This document shows positions 24,852 through 32,197 of a stretch of 32,197 nucleotides of DNA, piece after piece. Under the pieces are notes generated by a model. That model did no database searches. It saw only the letters and a program-made list of their open reading frames with translations, and was not told the origin of the DNA. The stretch is taken from positions 1 to 32,197 of the forward strand of contig DUMQ01000106.1 of NCBI GenBank assembly GCA_012839815.1, given 5' to 3'. The first letter of the stretch is position 1. Each line of letters opens with the position of its first letter. The translations under genes were made by a program, and so were the position numbers. This DNA comes from Bacillota bacterium (lineage in GTDB: Bacteria; Bacillota; SHA-98; Ch115; JABLXJ01).

Positions 24852-26233
24852 GGGGTTGCATGCTTGTATACAGGCTCGAGCTGTGGATGACTTCTGGAGG
24901 GATCGTCCTGGGGTACCAAAGGAACTTCTGGATCTGTGTATGGATATGGGTCATGACGCTCGGGAGCATGGTTGCCGGCTCTCAAACGGTGGGTGCCATG
25001 TCGCTGGAGGACACTGGTGAACCCGCCAATTTGAACAGAATTATGACCCCCCGCAAAGATGTTTTGCAGGTGCATGTCCGCGGGAAGTTCAATATGGGTA
25101 TCTCCGGCCGGTTAACGAGCGGGGATAGCGGGTATTCAGGAAGACTCAAGGATGAATCCGGCCTCGTTGTCGAGGTAGACTTCGATGGGAGCAGGGTGGT
25201 GGATGCGAGCGGTAGCTTAAACGTCAAGGCTCCGGACCTGCACAGGTTCACGGCTGATACGTCTGCGGGGATCAACTTAAAGTATACTCCTGAAAAACGA
25301 TTTTCGCTGGAGGCTGGGTACAGGATAAAGAACGTCCTCGAAGATGAGGGTGAAGGAGATTGTATAAACCTCCAGAGAGCCCAGAGCCTCAAGATGAGGT
25401 GGGAGCCTGTCCCCAAGAGTCTTTATATAACATGCACGTTTAAGTCCGATGACAGCTTATACGATAGCAAGCCATACAGGGATTACAATACAAGGGAGAT
25501 AGCCCTTGGCTTGACTGCCAGGCCAGCCAATATCGCCAGTATATACAGGGTAACGGGGGATTTCTCCAAGATCGAGAAGAGATTTTACGAGAATACATTG
25601 AGCGATTCCATCACCGAGCTTGTAGCGGTCTCCGCTAGGAGCCCCTATAGGAGACGTATTGGCGGCGGGATAGAGATAGAAAGATTATTTAAAAACTATA
25701 TCAACGCGCCTGATAAGACCTATGTACGTCATTTGGTCTCGCTGGAAGGGGAATACAGGCCGACGGCCAGGTTGGCTATTAAGGGAGTGCTTGAGAGAAC
25801 GTACCGCGCCTTCATAACGGCTGTTGACAAGAGTTCTTCAGGCGGAAGCATCAGGGTTGAGATAAGCGGGAAACGGCCGGACAACGTCGCTTTCGAGTTC
25901 ATCGGCGAGATAGGTCATGTGGTATTCCCGCATGCCCTTGAATTTGAAAGCGGCACCAGGCTTCTTTCGGCCAGGGCGGAGCTGCCATTGGGGCAAGGCC
26001 CCGTCTTGAGTATTAAGATTGGGTCGCAATATAAGGGATACATGGATGAGGAGCTAATGGACGGGAATTATGATAAGCGTATGCTGGAGATCAAGTTCTC
26101 CGAAGAGTTGGACGATAGCAGGAAAATCGTCGTTGAAATGGGATATTCAAGGAAGGTGTATGTCCACGATCCATCATGTGGTGATGATACAGCCACAACC
26201 TTTGGTTTGAGTTTCACCCAGGAGTTTGATTAG
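24839..26233 (+). CDS. Exported beta-rich protein of unknown function (possible outer-membrane barrel)
   Basis: No family is recognised. The limits given are the longest open frame (464 residues). If the TTGACA promoter is real, translation starts later: ATG 24860, ATG 24887, or a CTG at 24908, 6 nt after GGAGGG. From the CTG the protein would open with a clean signal peptide (GYQRNFWICVWIWVMTLGSM, then AGSQTVGA). The rest is built of short alternating hydrophobic/polar strands with turns, such as GINLKYTPEKRFSLEAGYRI and RMLEIKFSEELDDSRKIVVE, and ends GLSFTQEFD, close to the aromatic end of outer-membrane barrels. A diderm Firmicutes host or a surface-anchored beta protein are both possible. 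Monocistronic, flanked by its own promoter and that of the EF-G gene. Confidence 0.7.
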   Translation: MMVSWGCMLVYRLELWMTSGGIVLGYQRNFWICVWIWVMTLGSMVAGSQTVGAMSLEDTGEPANLNRIMTPRKDVLQVHVRGKFNMGISGRLTSGDSGYSGRLKDESGLVVEVDFDGSRVVDASGSLNVKAPDLHRFTADTSAGINLKYTPEKRFSLEAGYRIKNVLEDEGEGDCINLQRAQSLKMRWEPVPKSLYITCTFKSDDSLYDSKPYRDYNTREIALGLTARPANIASIYRVTGDFSKIEKRFYENTLSDSITELVAVSARSPYRRRIGGGIEIERLFKNYINAPDKTYVRHLVSLEGEYRPTARLAIKGVLERTYRAFITAVDKSSSGGSIRVEISGKRPDNVAFEFIGEIGHVVFPHALEFESGTRLLSARAELPLGQGPVLSIKIGSQYKGYMDEELMDGNYDKRMLEIKFSEELDDSRKIVVEMGYSRKVYVHDPSCGDDTATTFGLSFTQEFD

Positions 26234-26286
26234 GTGAGCGGGGGAGGGCGTGCAGGAGAGGGTTGTGAAATAGCCGGGAAATATCC

Positions 26287-26315
26287 TTGAACTTAGGCAT
26301 CGGCAAGTGTAAAAT
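26287..26315 (+). promoter_or_regulatory. Sigma-A-type promoter of the EF-G-like gene
   Basis: TTGAAC (26287-26292), a 17-bp spacer and TAAAAT (26310-26315), about 50 bp before the start codon at 26364. Confidence 0.6.
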
Positions 26316-26363
26316 AATATAAGCGAGAATTATGCCCGTAGAACGTTCAAGGAGGAGATTTGC

Positions 26364-28451
26364 TTGGGGAAATACAAGACAGAGCAACTGAGGAACGTGG
26401 CCTTGGTTGCCCACGGCGGGGCTGGCAAGACGAGCCTCGCTGAGGCAATCCTGTATAACTCAGGGGCAGTTGAGCGACTGGGCAAGGTTGATGATGGCAC
26501 GGCTACAACCGATTACGATCCCGAAGAGATTAAACGAAAGATATCGATTAATACGGCAATTGCACCGTGCGAGTGGTCCGGCAATAAGATTAATATAATT
26601 GATACGCCCGGATTTGCGGATTTTGTAGGAGAAGTAAAGAGCGGGCTCAGGGTGGCCGATGCGGCCGTTGTGGTCTTCTGCGCAGTATCCGGCGTTGAGG
26701 TTGGCTCGGAGAATGTCTGGAGTTTCGCAGACGAAAGGGGCCTGCCACGCATCGCCTTCATAAATAAGATGGACCGCGAGAATGCGGATTTCTATAAGGT
26801 CGTTGACGCTATCCGGAGCCAGTTTGGCCAGCATGTTGTCCCCGTTCAAATCCCCATCGGGTCTCAGGAATCGTTTGAAGGAGTCGTCGACTTGATCAGC
26901 ATGAAGGCCATTCTCCCCGATGCCGGGGGGCGCAAGATCAAGACGGCTGATATCCCTGCAGACCTGCAGGATAGGGCAAAGAGTTACCGGGACATGATGC
27001 TCGAGGTTGCTGCTGAAAATGATGACGAGTTAATCGAAAAATACCTGGACGGCCAGGAATTAACAGAGGACGAGATCCGGCGGGGCCTGGCAAAAGGAGT
27101 CAAAGCCGGCAAGGCTGTCCCTATCTTTTGCGGCTCCAGCCTTAGGAATATTGGGATCCAGCCGTTAATGGACGCGCTTGTGAGTTACCTGCCATTCCCT
27201 GGCGAACTTGGGGGCGTCGAGGGGGTAAATCCTGTCTCCAAGCAAAGGGAGACGAGGGAGTTAAAGGCGGGTCAACCGTTTTCAGCCTTCGTCTTCAAGA
27301 CCATGGCTGACCCCTATGTGGGCAAGCTGACATTCTTCAAGGTTTATTCGGGCACGATAAACTCAGACTCCCAGGCCTATAACGCGAATAAGGATAGGCA
27401 GGAGAGGATCGGGCAGATTTTCTTCATGCGCGGGAAACAGCAGGAGCCCACGCAGGAGGTTATAGCCGGCGATATAGCAGCTGTTGCAAAGCTTCAGGAG
27501 ACGTCGACCGGGGAGACGCTCTGCGATAAAGAACACCCCATTATCTTTGACGGCATAGCTTTCCCTGAACCTGCGCTTTCCATGGCGGTTGAGCCTAAAT
27601 CCAAAGGGGATGAGGATAAGATTAGTGCAGGGCTTGCCAGGCTGGCGGAGGAAGACCCGACCTTTAAGGTCAAGAAGGATGCCGAGACCGGGCAGACGAT
27701 CATATCCGGTATGGGCGAGCAGCACCTGGAGGTCATAGCTGACAGGCTCAAGAGGAAATTTGGGGTCGAGGTAACTCTTGATACCCCAAGAGTGCCTTAC
27801 AGGGAGACTATCCGGGGTTCCGTCAAGGTAGAGGGCAAGCATAAGAAACAGACTGGGGGCCGCGGCCAGTATGGCCATGTGTGGCTTGAGCTCGAGCCCC
27901 TGCCCCCGGGTGGCGACTTCGAGTTTGTTGACAAGATTTTTGGCGGCGCGGTTCCGCGCCAGTATATCCCCGCCGTGGAGAAGGGCGTGCGAGAGGCCCT
28001 CGCGGAGGGTGTGCTGGCTGGCTATCCGTTGGTTGACTTGAGGGTTACCCTCTACGACGGCTCGTACCATCCAGTGGATTCATCGGAGATGGCGTTTAAG
28101 ATAGCCGCCTCCATGGCCCTCAAGAAGGGTGCTATGGACGCGAAACCTGTGCTGCTCGAACCCATAATGAATGTGGAAGTAGTTGTCCCCGAAGCCTACA
28201 TGGGCGATATTATGGGAGACCTGAATAAGAGGCGCGGTAAGATTCTCGGGATGGAGCCGAGCGGCAAGAACCAGGTTATCAAGGCTTTAGTACCTATGGC
28301 CGAGATGTTTAAGTATGCTATCGACCTGCGATCCATTACGGGAGGCAGGGGGCATTACAGCATGAGTTTCGACCACTATGAAGAGGTGCCGGCCCAGATA
28401 AGCCAGCAGATTATCGAGGCCGCAGCCAGAGAAAGAGAGAAAGAGAAATAG
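26364..28451 (+). CDS. fusA: Elongation factor G-like GTPase (EF-G2 type)
   Basis: This is a translational GTPase of 695 residues with all five EF-G domains: G1 AHGGAGKT (16-23), G3 DTPG (80-83), G4 NKMD (134-137), domain II at about 300-390, domain IV with GGRGQYGHV, and domain V ending RGHYSMSFDHYEEVP. Canonical EF-G has AHIDAGKTTT at G1. The HGGAGKTSL form seen here is typical of the second EF-G subfamily found as an extra copy in many bacteria. The main EF-G would then lie elsewhere, with rpsL/rpsG/tuf, which are absent here. The TTG start has an AAGGAGGAGA site. A strong terminator follows. Its role in elongation, recycling or neither cannot be decided from sequence. Confidence 0.93.
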   Translation: MGKYKTEQLRNVALVAHGGAGKTSLAEAILYNSGAVERLGKVDDGTATTDYDPEEIKRKISINTAIAPCEWSGNKINIIDTPGFADFVGEVKSGLRVADAAVVVFCAVSGVEVGSENVWSFADERGLPRIAFINKMDRENADFYKVVDAIRSQFGQHVVPVQIPIGSQESFEGVVDLISMKAILPDAGGRKIKTADIPADLQDRAKSYRDMMLEVAAENDDELIEKYLDGQELTEDEIRRGLAKGVKAGKAVPIFCGSSLRNIGIQPLMDALVSYLPFPGELGGVEGVNPVSKQRETRELKAGQPFSAFVFKTMADPYVGKLTFFKVYSGTINSDSQAYNANKDRQERIGQIFFMRGKQQEPTQEVIAGDIAAVAKLQETSTGETLCDKEHPIIFDGIAFPEPALSMAVEPKSKGDEDKISAGLARLAEEDPTFKVKKDAETGQTIISGMGEQHLEVIADRLKRKFGVEVTLDTPRVPYRETIRGSVKVEGKHKKQTGGRGQYGHVWLELEPLPPGGDFEFVDKIFGGAVPRQYIPAVEKGVREALAEGVLAGYPLVDLRVTLYDGSYHPVDSSEMAFKIAASMALKKGAMDAKPVLLEPIMNVEVVVPEAYMGDIMGDLNKRRGKILGMEPSGKNQVIKALVPMAEMFKYAIDLRSITGGRGHYSMSFDHYEEVPAQISQQIIEAAAREREKEK

Positions 28452-28483
28452 CTACGGGCCAAGGCCCAAGGCAGGGTGGCCCG

Positions 28484-28521
28484 CTCCCTTCGCCCTTCCG
28501 GTGGCGAAGGGAGTTTCTGTT
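28484..28521 (+). terminator. Rho-independent terminator after the EF-G-like gene
   Basis: CTCCCTTCGCC (28484-28494) and GGCGAAGGGAG (28503-28513) form a perfect 11-bp stem with an 8-nt loop, followed by TTTCTGTT. Confidence 0.9.
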
Positions 28522-28554
28522 ACCAGGTAAGGCATTAATGTTGTATGTCCATCA

Positions 28555-31293
28555 ATGTTCTATGTCAAGATGGGGTTGGTGAGTTGTTTGGAAGCGATAG
28601 GAAAATCCGATATTCCAAGTGTATATAACCCGCACAAGTTGGAGAGGAATATTTACCAGTTTTGGCTGCAGGGTAATTACTTTCATGCTGAGGTCGAGAA
28701 GGATAAGACTCCTTTTTGCATAGTCATCCCGCCACCGAACGTAACCGGGTCGCTGCATATAGGACATGCCCTGGACAACTCCCTCCAGGACATCCTCATA
28801 AGATGGCGGAGGATGCAGGGGTATAATACCTTGTGGGTTCCAGGCACCGACCACGCAGGCATAGCAACCCAGGTGAAGGTCGAGGCCGACCTGGCGAAAG
28901 AAGGCCTTAGCCGTTACGACCTGGGCAGGGAGAGGTTCCTTGAACGCGTCTGGGCCTGGAAGAGGAAATATGGCGGCCAGATAATAAGCCAGCTCCAGAG
29001 GCTCGGGGCATCATGCGACTGGCAGCGTGAGAGGTTTACTATGGACGAAGGGTGCTCCCGGGCTGTGCGCGAGGTTTTCGTCCGTCTTTACGAAAAGGGT
29101 CTGATCTACCAGGGCGAGTATATCATAAACTGGTGCCCGCGCTGCAAGACCTCTCTCTCTGACCTTGAGGTCGAGCACAAAGACGAGCGGGGTGCCCTGT
29201 ACTACATCCGGTACCCATTCAAGGACGGGGAGGGCGCTATAACCGTCGCCACGACCAGGCCTGAAACCATGCTGGGCGATGTCGCGATTGCAGTCAACCC
29301 TCATGATGAGCGTTACGCCGGTTATGTCGGGAGGACGGTGATACTCCCGATAATCGGGAGGGAGATCCCGATTATCGCCGATGAATACGCAGACCCACAG
29401 TTTGGCACGGGCGCGGTTAAGGTCACCCCTGCCCACGACCCGAATGACTTTGAAATGGGCATGCGGCACAAACTCCCGAGCATAACGGTTATAGGCGAGG
29501 ATGGGACCATGACCGCTGCGGCGCAGAAGTACGCAGGTCTCGACCGGTATAAGTGCCGTGAAGCCGTAGTAGCCGAGCTGAAAGAAAAGGGGCTCCTGGT
29601 TAAGGTTGAGGATCATGATCATGCGGTCGGTCATTGCCAGCGGTGCCATACGGCCGTCGAGCCTCTCCTGTCCAAGCAGTGGTTTGTGAGGATGAAGCCC
29701 CTGGCCGAGCCTGCCATCCGGGCGGTTGAGGAAGGAAGGATCAGGTTCATCCCTGAGCGGTTTACAAAGATATACCTCAACTGGATGGAAAACGTCCACG
29801 ACTGGTGTATCTCGCGCCAGCTATGGTGGGGTCACCGCATCCCGGTCTGGTACTGTCGCGACTGCGGTGAGGTCATTGTATCGAGGGTTGACCCTGAGAG
29901 CTGCACCAGGTGCGCGGGGTCCAATATCGAACAGGATCCCGATGTCCTGGATACTTGGTTTAGCTCTGCGCTCTGGCCGTTCTCGACCCTGGGGTGGCCC
30001 GATGATACGCCTGAGCTGCGCCACTTCTATCCGACTTCGGTGCTTGTCACGGCCTACGACATAATCTTCTTCTGGGTTGCGCGGATGATATTCATGGGCC
30101 TCGAGTTCATGAAGGAGGTCCCGTTCCGGGAGGTGTTTATCCATGGGCTCGTAAGGAACCCAGAGGGACGGAAGATGAGTAAGTCCCTGGGGACAGGGGT
30201 TGACCCGCTCGATTTTATCGACCAGTACGGCGCGGACACCCTCAGGTTTACCCTGGTTACAGGAAACACCCCCGGGAATGATATGCGATTCCGGGATGAG
30301 AGGGTCGAGGCCAGCCGAAACTTTGCGAATAAAATATGGAACGCCTCGCGCTTCGTTATGATGAATCTCCATGATTTCGACCCCCGAGATTTCGCTGCGG
30401 TTATCCCGGGGGATGATGGCTCTTCTGGCAACGGCCCGAACTCCGACCTCCAATTGCCAGACAGGTGGATACTGAGTAGGGTTAACGGAGTAGCCCGGGA
30501 GGTTACGAGATTCCTCGAAAAGTACGAGATCGGCGAGGCCGCCCGCCTGCTCTACGATTTCATCTGGGGCGAGTTCTGCGACTGGTATGTGGAGCTGGTA
30601 AAACCACGACTATATAGCAGCGAGGGCGGTGAGGAGGAAAAGAGGTCAAGGAGGGTTGCCCAATATGTCCTGTGGTATTCGTTGCAGCAGATATTGAAGC
30701 TATTGCACCCTTTCATGCCGTTCATAACGGAGGGGATATGGCAGGCGTTGCCCGGGACGGAAGGTAGCATAATGGTGAAACCGTGGCCTCGCTATGACGA
30801 AAGACTGAATGATGGGGACGCTGAGGCAAGGATGGGGCTCATCATGGAGGTAGTAAGATCGACTCGAAACCTCCGCGCCGAGCTGAATATAACACCTCAG
30901 AGCAAGATCAGGGCCGTGATGATCGCTCACGGAGAATCTCGCGAGGTATTGGAGGCTAATAGTGGCTACGTGTCGCATTTGGCTGGCCTCTCAGAGCTCG
31001 TGCTCGCGGAGGAGCGATCCGGTCACCACGGCAAGGCCATCTCAGCCATTGCAAAGGACGTCGAGATATTTGTGCCCGTCGAAGGCCTTATAGACGTAGA
31101 GAGGGAAGTGGAGAGGCTTCGAAGTGACCTGTCTGCGGCGCAGGAGGCGCGCGCGGCGTCCGAAATGAAGCTCCGGAATCCTAATTTCGTAACCAGGGCC
31201 AATCCGGATGTAGTCGAGCGTGAGCGGGTGCGCCTGGCCGAATATAGCGAGCGCATAGAGAGGCTGGAGAAACGGCTGAGGGAGCTCAGCTGA
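28555..31293 (+). CDS. valS: Valyl-tRNA synthetase
   Basis: ValS charges tRNA-Val and edits mischarged threonine. The 912-residue class I enzyme has the HIGH motif (68-71, in [16 protein letters not shown]), the editing domain (about 190-345, with [17 protein letters not shown]), the KMSKS motif (540-544), the anticodon-binding domain (WILSRVNG onward) and the C-terminal coiled-coil arm (about 845-912). Two Cys clusters (CPRCKTSL and CRDCGEV with CTRC) resemble zinc sites. The first ATG is used, but no good ribosome binding site precedes it. ATG 28570 and TTG 28588 are alternatives that still leave the conserved start intact. The roughly 100-bp leader is too short for a T-box and contains mainly the upstream gene's terminator. 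Confidence 0.97.
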   Translation: MFYVKMGLVSCLEAIGKSDIPSVYNPHKLERNIYQFWLQGNYFHAEVEKDKTPFCIVIPPPNVTGSLHIGHALDNSLQDILIRWRRMQGYNTLWVPGTDHAGIATQVKVEADLAKEGLSRYDLGRERFLERVWAWKRKYGGQIISQLQRLGASCDWQRERFTMDEGCSRAVREVFVRLYEKGLIYQGEYIINWCPRCKTSLSDLEVEHKDERGALYYIRYPFKDGEGAITVATTRPETMLGDVAIAVNPHDERYAGYVGRTVILPIIGREIPIIADEYADPQFGTGAVKVTPAHDPNDFEMGMRHKLPSITVIGEDGTMTAAAQKYAGLDRYKCREAVVAELKEKGLLVKVEDHDHAVGHCQRCHTAVEPLLSKQWFVRMKPLAEPAIRAVEEGRIRFIPERFTKIYLNWMENVHDWCISRQLWWGHRIPVWYCRDCGEVIVSRVDPESCTRCAGSNIEQDPDVLDTWFSSALWPFSTLGWPDDTPELRHFYPTSVLVTAYDIIFFWVARMIFMGLEFMKEVPFREVFIHGLVRNPEGRKMSKSLGTGVDPLDFIDQYGADTLRFTLVTGNTPGNDMRFRDERVEASRNFANKIWNASRFVMMNLHDFDPRDFAAVIPGDDGSSGNGPNSDLQLPDRWILSRVNGVAREVTRFLEKYEIGEAARLLYDFIWGEFCDWYVELVKPRLYSSEGGEEEKRSRRVAQYVLWYSLQQILKLLHPFMPFITEGIWQALPGTEGSIMVKPWPRYDERLNDGDAEARMGLIMEVVRSTRNLRAELNITPQSKIRAVMIAHGESREVLEANSGYVSHLAGLSELVLAEERSGHHGKAISAIAKDVEIFVPVEGLIDVEREVERLRSDLSAAQEARAASEMKLRNPNFVTRANPDVVERERVRLAEYSERIERLEKRLRELS

Positions 31294-31312
31294 GGGAGTT
31301 TGATCAATCTAA

Positions 31313-31978
31313 ATGGTTCGGCGCATTCGCAGGATCAATGAGCTTTTAAAGGAGATGTACGGCCCTAAGGTGCGGGAGGATGAGGATCCCCTCGATGCGC
31401 TTATCATGACGATCCTCTCCCAAAACACGTCAGATATAAATTCACACAGGGCGTTCGCAAACCTAAAAGAGCGCTTCCCCAGCTGGGATGACGTGCGCAG
31501 GGCGAGTGTGAGCGAGATAAAGGACGCTATCAGGGTTGGGGGCCTCGCCGGGGTTAAGGCCGGGCGTATCAAGCGGGCCCTTGAACAGATACAGAGCGAG
31601 CGCGGATACACGGACCTGGGGTTCTTGAGGGACCTGGATGTGGGGGATGCCCTTAAATATCTTCGCACATTTGAAGGTGTGGGGCCCAAGACAGCTGCCT
31701 GCGTCTTGTTATTTGGATGCGGGCGGCCTGTCTTCCCTGTAGATACCCATATCCACCGGATAGCGAGACGTTTGGGGCTAATAGGGAAGGATATCGGGCC
31801 CGATGAGGCCCATGAGGTCCTGGGTGCACTGGTCCCGCATGATATCGTCTATGAATTGCATGTGAATATGATCGCTCACGGGCGCATGCGTTGCAGGCCG
31901 CATAACCCGCGATGCGACGATTGCCTCCTCGCTGGGGACTGCTGGTATTACAGGGGTAACAGGTTAGATCGTGAATGA
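31313..31978 (+). CDS. nth: Endonuclease III-family DNA glycosylase/AP lyase
   Basis: This 221-residue base-excision repair enzyme removes oxidised pyrimidines. The helix-hairpin-helix FEGVGPKTAACV (120-131) carries the catalytic Lys126, and the essential Asp144 lies in FPVDTH (141-146). The 18-residue spacing is the same as in Escherichia coli Nth (Lys120/Asp138). A C-x6-C-x2-C-x5-C cluster (Cys194, 201, 204, 210) would bind [4Fe-4S]. The N-terminal helices diverge from standard Nth, and the form resembles the 'endonuclease III domain' proteins of thermophiles. It starts 20 bp after valS, so co-transcription is likely. The ribosome binding site (GAGGGAG) is far upstream (about 15 nt). Confidence 0.93.
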   Translation: MVRRIRRINELLKEMYGPKVREDEDPLDALIMTILSQNTSDINSHRAFANLKERFPSWDDVRRASVSEIKDAIRVGGLAGVKAGRIKRALEQIQSERGYTDLGFLRDLDVGDALKYLRTFEGVGPKTAACVLLFGCGRPVFPVDTHIHRIARRLGLIGKDIGPDEAHEVLGALVPHDIVYELHVNMIAHGRMRCRPHNPRCDDCLLAGDCWYYRGNRLDRE

Positions 31979-31981
31979 TGC

Positions 31982-32059
31982 TAAGTTAGTGCGCAAAAAT
32001 CTCTGCCCTTTTTGGCACTCGCATGGGGTGCCTCGCATCTCTCTGCCCGGCGGACGCGG
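31982..32059. repeat. Repeat modules I and II abutting MITE copy D
   Basis: Module I (31982-32024) matches 23303-23345. Module II (about 32035-32060) matches 436-460, where it also abuts a MITE end, and the solitary inverted copy at 4649-4684. It starts just after the nth stop codon. No gene is supported here. Confidence 0.75.
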
Positions 32060-32197
32060 CTAAGTGTAAGTTCGAAGATTATCGCCGTTTTGCCAGGGGG
32101 GATGCCGGTGCTTGCGTTCCGGGGACGGCGCGCTTGCGGCGCGCCTCCGTTGAAATTTGGCGCGAGGGCCTTGCCAAATTTCAAAAGGCCCCGTCAC
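32060..32197. repeat. MITE-like element, copy D (cut by window end)
   Basis: The left end CTAAGTGTAAGTTCGAAGAT is of the copy A left type (equal to the copy C right end read backwards). The core then runs GGCGCGC hairpin first and TTGAAATTTGGC hairpin second, the opposite of copy A. The element stops at the window end within the right arm (CCCCGTCAC). Confidence 0.8.

Noticed and set aside
28452-28554. T-box riboswitch before valS
   Set aside because: The gap is only about 100 bp and is filled mainly by the terminator of the upstream gene. No specifier loop or T-box sequence is visible.
31981-32184. Minus-strand open frame at the right end
   Set aside because: It translates repeat modules I/II and the MITE; there is no ribosome binding site and no protein-like pattern.

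Overview
The window looks like chromosomal DNA from a Bacillota (Firmicutes, clostridial-type) bacterium. The evidence is the tig-clpP-clpX-lonB-lon gene order (LonB is typical of spore-forming lineages), sigma-A-like promoters, strong GGAGG ribosome binding sites, frequent TTG/GTG starts, and a locus resembling Gram-positive flavin-based extracellular electron transfer (FLEET) loci. No rRNA, tRNA, phage or transposase gene was seen. Repeats and palindromes fill several intergenic regions.

Layout. (1) 1-1221 is non-coding. It holds a tandem array of 19-bp palindromes repeating every 31-32 bp (truncated at the window start), a 121-bp inverted-repeat element, and a 199-bp palindromic MITE-like element. 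(2) 1222-9353, plus strand, is a protein quality-control block: tig, clpP, clpX, lonB, lon. (3) 9387-20012, minus strand, is a long co-directional series. In transcription order it is: secreted double FMN-binding protein, ApbE flavin transferase, EetA-like (NusG domain II), EetB-like (Gx transporter), polyprenyl diphosphate synthase, UbiD decarboxylase, UbiA prenyltransferase, a NitT/TauT-type ABC importer (binding protein, ATPase, permease), and a TtcA-like PP-loop protein. (4) 20376-22109, divergent on the plus strand, is a type II NADH dehydrogenase fused to a DoxX-like membrane domain. It is followed by a convergent ubiX (22244-22810, minus). (5) 23431-31978, plus strand: proC, a 73-residue Cys-rich protein, an unrecognised exported beta-rich protein, an alternative EF-G, valS and an endonuclease III. 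Further MITE copies lie at 23062-23132 (partial), 24561-24758 (complete) and 32060-32197 (cut by the window end).

How the genes fit together (inference). Ndh2 would oxidise NADH and reduce a membrane quinone. The prenyl synthase, UbiA, UbiD and UbiX would contribute to making a demethylmenaquinone/menaquinone-like carrier. EetA and EetB would pass electrons outward, and ApbE would covalently load FMN onto the double FMN-binding protein, which would be the extracytoplasmic electron carrier. The ABC importer and the PP-loop protein at the end of the series have no established place in this scheme and are the most interesting additions to it.

Two repeat systems have no assigned function: the helically phased palindrome array at the start, and the cloverleaf-forming MITE family whose core appears inverted relative to its ends in two of four copies.
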